Of a stretch of 64,000 nt of DNA, positions 55,701 to 64,000 are shown one piece after another. The DNA comes from Epiperipatus broadwayi (lineage: Eukaryota; Onychophora; Udeonychophora; Euonychophora; Peripatidae). The notes beneath the pieces are model-generated. The model did not search any database, was not told the origin of the DNA, and saw only the letters and a list, made by a program, of their open reading frames with translations. Every line of letters begins with the position of its first letter. Position 1 is the first letter of the stretch. Made by a program: the position numbers and the translations under genes. The stretch is from the NCBI GenBank assembly GCA_028023455.1, contig JAQFVV010000545.1:126001-190000 (forward strand). Direction: 5' to 3'.

Positions 55701-58560
55701 GTTTATTGAAACCTGTCCATTAAAGAGTGAAGATTTGCTATCTTAATATAAATCAAACACCGATTAATAATGATAAATTTATTCTTCTATCATACAATTA
55801 CTCCTAAAGCTGGCTCATCAATTCTGAGATCTTATTAAATTTCTATTAGCTTTTTCTGATGTTGGATTACAAATCTGCAAGCTACCATTGCATAAAAATT
55901 ACATACTGTCAACTAATATCAGTTACACTTAGTAATTATGTTTTATTTTAGAGATAAATTTATTCCATTATGCAACTACTCGCAAAACTGGCTCATCAGT
56001 TCTGAGATCTTAATTAAATTTCTGCCTTTTTCTAATGTTGGATTACAAATCTGCAAACTAAAAATATAAGCTACCTGCTAACACTTTGTTTGGAAGTTAT
56101 ATATGACCATTTCAAGAAAGTCACTGCCCATCACTGTAGTTAAATTTAAATATTCAAGTTCTATTTGGTATAAATGAACATAATAATAATCAGTTTCACT
56201 TCATTAAAAATTCACACTAAGTTTTTGCACTTACAAATCATCAAAAATGTATCTAATCTTCACTATCAAACTCAAATATCTGTTCAATCCCCATACTACC
56301 ATTGCACTACATGAATATAAAAAAATGTCATCTGTTTGATCTGGTTCTTTGCAAATAAATATGAACATGTAACACTAATCGAATTATTCCTGATTCTTAC
56401 CATTGATTATTCCAATCTAATATACAGAATAATCAGTTACATCAAATATATATATATATATTGAGAAAACTTTCCCAATATTTTAAATTATTAAAGAAAT
56501 TTCACTAATCTCTCCATATTCCTCAGCATTATTATAAACATTAATTTACTCACTTTGTAAAATCCTAAAATTTCTTCTACAGTGTTATCATTCCCTCAAA
56601 ATTATAAGAGACATTTCAAAGTTACACTTTATAGAGTCAGTAATCAAAATAATTAGTGCTTTTGTTTACTTACAAAGAAATTGTCAAATGAAAAATTTCT
56701 TCATTCAATAGCCTTAGTTTACCTATAAAATTCTTCCTTATCACAATGTGATCTTTTTTCATAAATTAATCAGTTTTTAAAAAATTTCTTCAATATATAA
56801 AGATTTCTTCATAGTATATTTTTTTGTTTCTGTACTGTTAATGCAATTTTAAAGACATATTGGCTTTTTATTTACCCTAGTTCACAATTGTAAACTTTTA
56901 CAATCATGTAAATAAACACAGTCACATCAGTTTACATCTGAAGTGATGTAAGAAAGAACTTATTATTTAAAATTCTGAGAAATCTATCTGAATAATCTCA
57001 GTATTCTTGATTTTTAATGCTTTTCATGGTATATCTATGCTAAAATCATTTATGATGATATGCCAGAATTTGAAATTTAATGTTGGCATATATGGTACTT
57101 TAAATTCAGATATTGGCTATTCTACCAAGATATCTTTTTATATTAAATGGGATTTGGCATATGTCAAATTTGTGAATGACACAACATATAGCACTTTCTT
57201 TTCTATAATTTCATCTATAATATGAACAGGGAGGAATAGTCAATTTGTAAAGGAATATATGCTATTTGAACGTTCTCTTATATATGTTGAAATTAAATTT
57301 ATTTATGAATACTTTACTACAGTGACATTTCATAAGGATAAAAATTTTTGATAATTCAATAGAGCATGCAACTACACTAATCACAAAATCAATTCATGCT
57401 GCCTTTTTGTCATCTTAGAAAACATGCTGAGTCTTTATGGGAAAAATCTTTTAATGTCAACAATAAAAAGAAACTAATTGTACTTTTTTAATTTTTTCAT
57501 TAGATTGATACAGTGTCAGTATATTTTTGATGCTAATGAATTACAGAGACTTCAATCATGTTCTTAAGATAAACAGAGATATGCTTTGTTTTCCAAAGCT
57601 GTTTAGTCAATAAGAATATCAGTAGTTTTCTGAAATGAAATATCAAATTGACAAATAATATTATTTAATCAATAATCATAGTAAACCAAGTTAATCACAT
57701 TTGATAATTTGTTATTCATTAAGTAATTAATTAATTTAGTTTATCATATTTAAACAGTATATGTTAATGTGTATATACATTTATTATTAGAAAAAAAGTG
57801 AAATATGTATACATTTTGTGTTGACTGGTTTTTGTTAATGTATATGATGATTTATAAATATTCTGATATTTTTTATATGTAGGAAAATATATTTGGTATA
57901 ATAGGGAACTCATTTATCTCTGATACCTATGATTTGAAATTATATATTAATAAAATATACTTAAAAATTTTCTTTCAAATAGTAAACCCATATTCAATCT
58001 GGTTAGTCTTCCAATATTGGTCAGTATAGAAAGAAAATCCACTAAAATTTCTCAACACTCAAAAATTGACCTGTCTTTTAAATAACTATTTCTACTTCAC
58101 AATTTTGTTATGAAGAATTATTTGGAAGGTCTTCTCTGCAATGGATTACTTAAAGACATTTATCTATTTACTGTATTTATACAATACATCATCAAACAAA
58201 TAAATTTTTGATATAGGGTAAGTCTCCTGAAAAAATTTAAGCCATTCTTAACTTCTTAACAACAATGTCAAAGGTCTCAGTCTATTTGTAGTAATAGAAT
58301 TTAATGTTGTTGCAATGAGATTAAGTAAGAATGCAATTTAATATTTCTATCTTTGCATTTTTTGTGAGGAATGAAGACAAGGATGGTTTTATGTTAAATT
58401 AATCTCAGACTCAGCATTTTCTTCAACATTCAGTTGACAATGAGTTAATTAGAGGTTGGAGTATAGTTATAATACTTGTATAAAATTTGTAAAGTAAATA
58501 TTTCTTTTGAAATATATAGATTAAGATTGAAAAAAATCTTTAGATATATGTAAATCAAGA
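55701..58560. other. Long stretch without recognised genes
   Basis: A short direct repeat (GGCTCATCARTTCTGAGATCT at about 55811 and 55991, about 180 bases apart) and TA runs are the only structure. The 57007-57225 open piece has no motif. Confidence 0.4.
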
Positions 58561-58566
58561 TCAATG

Positions 58567-58650
58567 TTGCTTGGTTTAGTGCAACGGTAGAGTGTCAGAC
58601 TCTTGAGCATAATCTTTTGAATGCTTCCAGTTCTGACACTTCCAGCACTT
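58567..58650 (+). repeat. tRNA-derived SINE head or tRNA pseudogene
   Basis: TTGGTTTAGTGCAACGGTAG resembles a D-arm and A box, and GTCAGACTCTTGAGCATAAT an anticodon arm (tRNA-Lys-like). CCAGTTCTGACACTTCC is a degenerate T-arm. The cloverleaf is broken, so it is not a functional tRNA gene. Confidence 0.45.
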
Positions 58651-59271
58651 ACACTTTTAATAGACTCCTGAGAAATAAAGTCATTCCATTGTTTTGATTA
58701 TTTACTTAATCAACATCAAATTGTTCATGAATGTGGTCAACTTTTTTAAGCAGACAAACAATTTTTAAAAGAGTTGTGATTCAAATGAAAAATTTTTCAG
58801 TGGAACAAAATGCAATTTTTCAATTGAGGAAGATTTCAATTTCGATTATATTATTATTTCATTAATATCCACAGTATTTTGCAACATAATTTGCTCCTAT
58901 ATATAATAACTGTTTGTTTTTACTAATTCTTTCAATTATATAAATAACAAAGCAATGGGAGAGTCTATCAAGTGAAAAACAATTGTATTTGTTGATTTAC
59001 CTGTTATCACTTTAGTGATAAAATATTCAATTAATTAGAGAATTATTGAAAAAAATTAGCTTAAAACTCAAAATATTTTTAAATATCAAGATTATAAATT
59101 AGGTATAAGTTATTCTTATTCATGATAATTTTTTTTGTCTTAGCTTTTTTTTTTGTTAAAACACAATTTTTCTTTAAAAATACTGTAAAACTTTATATAT
59201 CCACAAAGAAATGACTTCACATCTTTTGATATATAACATCATTATTGATCAGTATATTTTAAATTACTTAA

Positions 59272-59790
59272 CTGTTTTGGGATAAAGATGAAATTAAAAG
59301 AAGAATAACATTGGTAAAAAAGAAATTTCTAAGAGAAAGAAAATATTTTGGAGGATCTTTGAAGACAGAATTAAGAAAAATATTAATTAAATGTTATGTG
59401 AGGAGTATACTATTGTATGGCTGTGAGACATGGACATTTAGTAATAAAATTAGAACTAGATTATAAGACTTTGAGATGTGGTAATGGAGAAGGCTGGTAA
59501 AAATCAATTGGATGAGTGAAATAAATGAAAAATTTGAAAAGAGTGAATGAAAAGAATTGATTGAGGAAATTAGAGTAAGAAGAAAGTATACTTTAATGAA
59601 AGATTCTTGGAAGGAATGATAAATTGAAACAAGAAGAAATGATGGAAAAGATTGACATTGCTGGTTGATATAAGAGATGGGAAGAGTTATATGGAATTGA
59701 AGAGCTGGGAAATGAAGAGAATGGAGAAATGGATGAATTGGTAATGTGACTGTTCTCTGGATCAGTCCATAGAACACAATACTACTGATT
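59272..59790 (+). mobile_element. LINE C-terminal fragment, different from copies 1-3
   Basis: The translated plus strand gives EIKRRITLVKKKFLRERK, CYVRSILLYGCETWTFS, a FEMW-WRRLVKINWM block and IRVRRKYTLMKDS. This is the usual C-terminal region of RTE/CR1-like LINE polyproteins after the RT thumb. Sequence differs clearly from 43811-44305, so it is another family. Stops are present and nothing is seen upstream, so it is 5'-truncated. It ends near CTACTGATTGATT. Confidence 0.8.
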
Positions 59791-61828
59791 GATTTATTCT
59801 ATTGTTATAACAATATTTTCTGAACATTTTCTTATATATATAGAACAATATTGAATATATGTAAAACTTTGTAAGAAATCTGTAAGATCTAAACAAGAAA
59901 ATATAAATTGACTACCACTATCATTTATGCCCTTAATTAAATAGATTGATGATGTACAAAGGTTCGTCAAAGAATTAAAGGCCATCTCCAATATGTATTT
60001 AATTCTGGAAAGACTTAAAGATGCACTCTAATAACATATTTTTCTGAAAAATTGTAATTAGTTGTCAAATTTGATCTGAGATTTATCATTAAATTGAGAA
60101 GAGCCTTGTTATGCAATAATTAGCAAATGTAACAATTGTGCTTATAATATACTAATTTACATCAAAATTCTTCAATTAGATTAAAAGATTTTTAATGATA
60201 GCTAAAAAAATTTTCAAGTAGTCTATTGATATATAAGCCATTATTGGCCATTCAAATGAGTATTTAGCCTTTCTAGCTGGACAATTTAATGTCCAGTTTA
60301 ATCTGAGTTTTTCAGATAAGTGTTGGATGTATTAATCATTAAACAAAAAACTGAAATGTGATGCATTTTTTACCATTGATGTAAGAAGTGATAGATCACT
60401 GACTCATATTCAATTATTCTTACATTTTTAAATTATACATGGTTAGTAATTCAATATTTTTTTTATCATTTTGACAAAACATTAAGTATCATGCTATATG
60501 GATCATACCTGAATTCAAAGTTTGAGCTTTTTTTTTTTCATTTGATTAACTTATTAGTGCAAGACATGTTTATAAAATTTCATATGAATATAACTTCTGT
60601 GATAAGGATGAAATAAAAAAAGTTTTCATATTCTTATGGAACAGACTTAGCAACAAGACCTGCATTGTTATTTAATTTTATAATTTCATTGCAATATCTT
60701 CTTTTTTTAATGTGTTATGTACATTGGATATTGAATTTATTAGTCTAAGAACATTTTTGACAATCTCATTTAGCTCATAATATAACCATAGTCTAGAGCA
60801 CAGAAGCTTTCTATTTTAGTAGATAGTTGTGATTGGCATTAATGGTTTTATGTACGGTGTCATCTAGCAAATATTTCTTTTTTTTTCATATATTAGTAGA
60901 TATAACTATGACAGATTCACTGATTTTAAATAATTTAGTAATAAATAATTTAGTATTAGTAGCTGAAAACATTGTTTATGTAATAAATAAAATATTCCAT
61001 TACATGCATATATAGTTTGTATTTTTCATAACTTTAAATATATAAATTTTTAATAGAATTGTTGTGGCGACCTTACTATAATATAAATTCTCAAAAGAAA
61101 GAAGTTTCATCAAGAAATAAAAAAACATTTTTTATTAAGAGGTGAGTTATACTAAAACATAATTATTCTAAACACATTTGCATATGCATAATATTAACTA
61201 TATCATTTTATTAATACTTCCATAACTCATTGTTCCAATTAAGTGTAATGGCAGTAAATGATGTATATATTGACACTTTATTAATCTAAATACTTACAGC
61301 TTAAAATATGAATATATTATTGTGGATCTGATTTTAATTTTCATAATATGTATTTTACTAAGAATATATGTATAAATTAATGTATGTAAAATATGTAATA
61401 ACAGAATAGTGACAGGACTTCAGCCATTAAACAAAGTCTGTTTGAAGTGAATTAGATTTTTTTTTTTTATTAACGAATGTATAAAAGGAGAAACTGATAT
61501 GTTATGACTAATATACAGAATGGGCTAAATGTTACTTTACCATAATATTATTTTATTAACAATGATTATTTCAATAATCATTTTTATGCACAATTAATAA
61601 AACATTTATAAACAAAATTTAAAAACAATTTAATACTATTATGGTAAAGTATCTACAAGCAGTGCTACAACTTTTTGCTTAATCCAATTTATGTGAAAAA
61701 AATATAAACCTTTACTGATCTGATATGTTAAGGCACATTTTCTTCAGTAATCATATTTGCATGATTTTCTAAAGCATATATTATTTACTAGACACAAAAA
61801 AGTTATATTATTAATGAAGTTAAAAACT
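59791..61828. other. Non-coding A+T-rich spacer
   Basis: No feature was recognised; the open piece at 60833-61015 is uninformative. Confidence 0.4.
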
Positions 61829-61891
61829 TCTGCTAATAAGTGGAAAAAGATTCCCCATGTGGCCTTTTCTTAAAAAAAAAAAAAAGATATG

Positions 61892-62046
61892 CCAAAGAAG
61901 TAAAGATGAACACTGAAGATCTTGGTTCATGCATAGAAAAAATTTATTGTTCAACAGATAATTGTACGGTTATTGAAATATTTTCAAAACAACAAATATT
62001 AGCATTAAATGATTGTAAAAATATAGAAGCTAATTATAACAATTAA
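61892..62046 (+). CDS. Candidate terminal exon
   Basis: The frame encodes KMNTEDLGSCIEKIY, CSTDNCTVIEIFSKQQIL and NDCKNIEANYNN, ending at TAA 62044-62046. AATAAA follows at 62171. A phase 1 join to exon c could use the weak acceptor GCCAAAG before about 61898. The stronger-looking T-rich/A-run AAAAG before 61889 gives phase 2 and would not fit. The coding appearance is good, the splice evidence is poor, and the family is unknown. Confidence 0.35.
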
Positions 62047-62575
62047 ATCTTAATTGCAATGAAAGAAAAGAAGTTCTGAAATTTCTATGAAGGAAAAAAA
62101 TTAAGAAGTCTTATTGAGAGAATTAGAATCCATATAATAATAATTATGTAAATGTAAATAATATTAGTTAAATAAAATGAAAAAAAGAAAGTTGCTTTTC
62201 TGCTAACAGATGAAAAAAAATCCCCCCCCCCCTTTTTATAATGGTATTTCATTGAAGTAAAATTAATTTCTGTATATGCATATTAAGTTTTTTGACCAAA
62301 ACCAGTTTGATATTACTTATGCAATGGAATAGTATGATCAAGTGATAATATTTGATCAGCATTAGTTGTGTTTTGCCACAGATCTTTTAATATTTATTAT
62401 CTCTGTGATAGAACTACATCATAAATTTTTAAGGATTCATCCACCATTAAATGTCTATTAAATGCTGTAAATTTAAAAAAAATTATAGAAAAATATGCTC
62501 AAGGTAAAATAATTAAATTAAAAATAATAAATTAAAATATGTATGAATTTTTATTTATCACAAACATAGGTATAA
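62047..62575. other. Spacer with C-run and near-duplicate
   Basis: CTGCTAACAGATGAAAAAAA at about 62200 resembles CTGCTAATAAGTGGAAAAAG at 61832, each followed by a C-rich patch. Nothing else was recognised. Confidence 0.35.
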
Positions 62576-62579
62576 ATAT

Positions 62580-62665
62580 TTGCCTGAAGATTTGTGATAA
62601 TGGCATTTTAGTTGTATTTATATGTTGGATTATTTCCATCATCTTATTTAATATTAAATGTCTTT
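62580..62665 (-). mobile_element. PLE 3'-end fragment
   Basis: TTGTGATAATGGCATTTTAGTTGTATTTATATGTTGG-type sequence aligns with the outer end of PLE copy B (19208-19290), including TTTAATATTAAATGTCTTT. The rest of the element is absent. Confidence 0.55.
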
Positions 62666-64000
62666 GGAAAAATTTATCTTTCTATTGTAAAAAATATTTC
62701 ACAATAAGTATTGTATAACAGCTATTATGCATTGCATAGCAGATATTATGCAAAGAGAACTTTACTAAATTGTAATTTATCAAAAAATAAAATTAATTTT
62801 AAAATAATTGCATAAAAGAGCAAAGAAAAAAGTGACAGGATGAAAGATTGAAAAGTATTTTTAGAGCATATGTACATCATATTTTTGCACATAGTGATAA
62901 CTAAACAAGAAAATCCCTCCACCCCACCCAGTGTAGTACAATATAAAATATTATTGAGAATAATCACAATATTAATGCTCATTATTTATCCTATCTTTCA
63001 TTTGATTTTATGGAAATGCTTATAGATTAATAGATAAATAACTTTATTTTGGTCTTACAAAAATTATATTTGTATAAAAAAGTAGAAAAAAATATCCATA
63101 GATTGCAAAAAAAAAGAAATATAATTGCTTATGTGTAGATGATAGAGAAATATGAAAAATATATACAAAACAGATGTATGAGATACTGCTTAGAGCAACA
63201 GATATGACAATAAAATAAAATTGATTTTTCTTTATAGGTATTACTTGCAAAAGAATGTTATATTTATATAAACAAGTAGAAGGTTTCAAAAAAATGAAAT
63301 ATAATTGCTTATGTGCAGAATAGACATATGGCATATATACAAAACAGACATATGAGCCTCTGCTTCCAACATCAGTTATGATAATGAAATAAATTTATCT
63401 TTTTTTTATAAGCATTACTTGCAACAAAATATGTTTATGTAAAATTAAAAAAAATAAGAAAAAAAATAACTGTAGATTGAAAAAAATATAGATATAAAAT
63501 TGCTTACAAAACAGATCATTATTCTAAAGCACAAACAGACCATTATTCTATAGCATATACTTCTAGCTGATAGTAAATTATATTTCAAGAGTTTTTAACC
63601 CCTCAGAGTAATGTATATACCAATACATTGGAGTTTTAATTTTTATTTTAAAAAAAATTGTGTTCATTATTTTCCATAAAATATAAGAAAGTAAGAAAAA
63701 TTAAAAATCTTTTTTTACAAAAACTTGCATAAAAAATGGAATTTTTATCACACAAAAAAATAAATTATATTGTTTGAAAGGTAATGCAATAACGTAAATA
63801 ACAATGCATGCTACATGGGTTTTTAGGCCTAACCATTTTTATGCTAGTGCAATTTAAAGTCTATGGTTGGTCAAATTTCTTGGAAACTAGTCATTTTGAG
63901 CAAGTTTGTAGTCAAGTCTAAAATTATATTTTGGAAGAATTTCTCTTAACAATTTTTTATTTTTTTCCAATTATTGAGAAAATATAGGATTTTATGCCAT
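62666..64000. other. Non-coding sequence with a short direct duplication
   Basis: AAATATAATTGCTTATGTG recurs at 63116 and 63296, each within about 100 bases of related sequence (RCAAAAAARAAAT..., ATACAAAACAGA), a diverged tandem duplication of about 180 bp. No coding content was seen. Confidence 0.45.

Noticed and set aside
57007-57225. 72-codon frame as a host exon
   Set aside because: It has no acceptor or donor in a usable phase and no domain; its composition matches background.
58567-58650. Functional tRNA-Lys gene
   Set aside because: The acceptor stem does not pair and the T-arm is degenerate.
59394-59777. 127-codon minus-strand frame
   Set aside because: It is the antisense of the LINE C-terminal fragment at 59272-59790, whose plus-strand translation has clear RT-associated motifs.

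Overview
This window is nuclear DNA from an animal. It is very A+T-rich (about three quarters by eye), contains no operons or dense bacterial-type coding, and is packed with decayed retroelements. The species cannot be fixed from the sequence. The mix of RTE- and Jockey-type LINEs, GIY-YIG Penelope-like elements (PLEs), Ty3/gypsy fragments and tRNA-like SINE pieces fits many invertebrates; a mollusc is possible but unproven.

Host coding content is sparse. One plus-strand gene is supported by three small internal exons (14448-14570, 28946-29167, 54441-54557). All are phase 1-1, have good GT/AG sites and splice together in frame across introns of 14 and 25 kb. Candidate alternative last exons lie at 46321/46391-46518 and near 61890-62046, each followed by AATAAA. 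The protein is acidic, with Cys-bearing and Lys/Glu-rich segments, and is not recognised. Two G+C-richer islands (about 45420-45700 and 51050-52760) look like promoter or insulator DNA; the first carries a perfect CTCF-type core. A decayed reading frame of unknown family lies on the minus strand at 49113-49658.

The rest is mobile DNA. There are three RTE-type LINEs (2205-5125, 14840-17025, 41270-44545), a Jockey-type LINE (38735-40440) followed by a second RT fragment (40545-41000), and another LINE C-terminus (59272-59790). Ty3/gypsy-like pol lies at 17220-18060, and a minus-strand Gag-like pseudogene at 35110-36570. PLE copies lie at 6540-8060 (minus) and 19208-21887, the latter a head-to-head inverted pair. 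A 554-bp hAT-type MITE has an exact 8-bp target duplication.

The most interesting content is a family of about 456-bp tandem units at 11144-12446, 22635-23215 and 24068-25309, plus a fragment at 17023-17170. Full units carry a type I hammerhead ribozyme: two-part stem I, CUGANGA and GAAA cores, stem II, and a two-base-pair stem III with a UA loop. This is the hallmark of newt satellite-2 and of animal retrozymes. Each insertion switches from minus-sense units to plus-sense units, and two are flanked by 12-13 bp target duplications. The head-to-head PLE pair at 19208-21887 has the same topology and its own target duplication, and its 3' region carries a hammerhead-like fold next to a tRNA-like module. 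Together they suggest an autonomous PLE and a non-autonomous ribozyme-bearing retrozyme mobilised by the same machinery.
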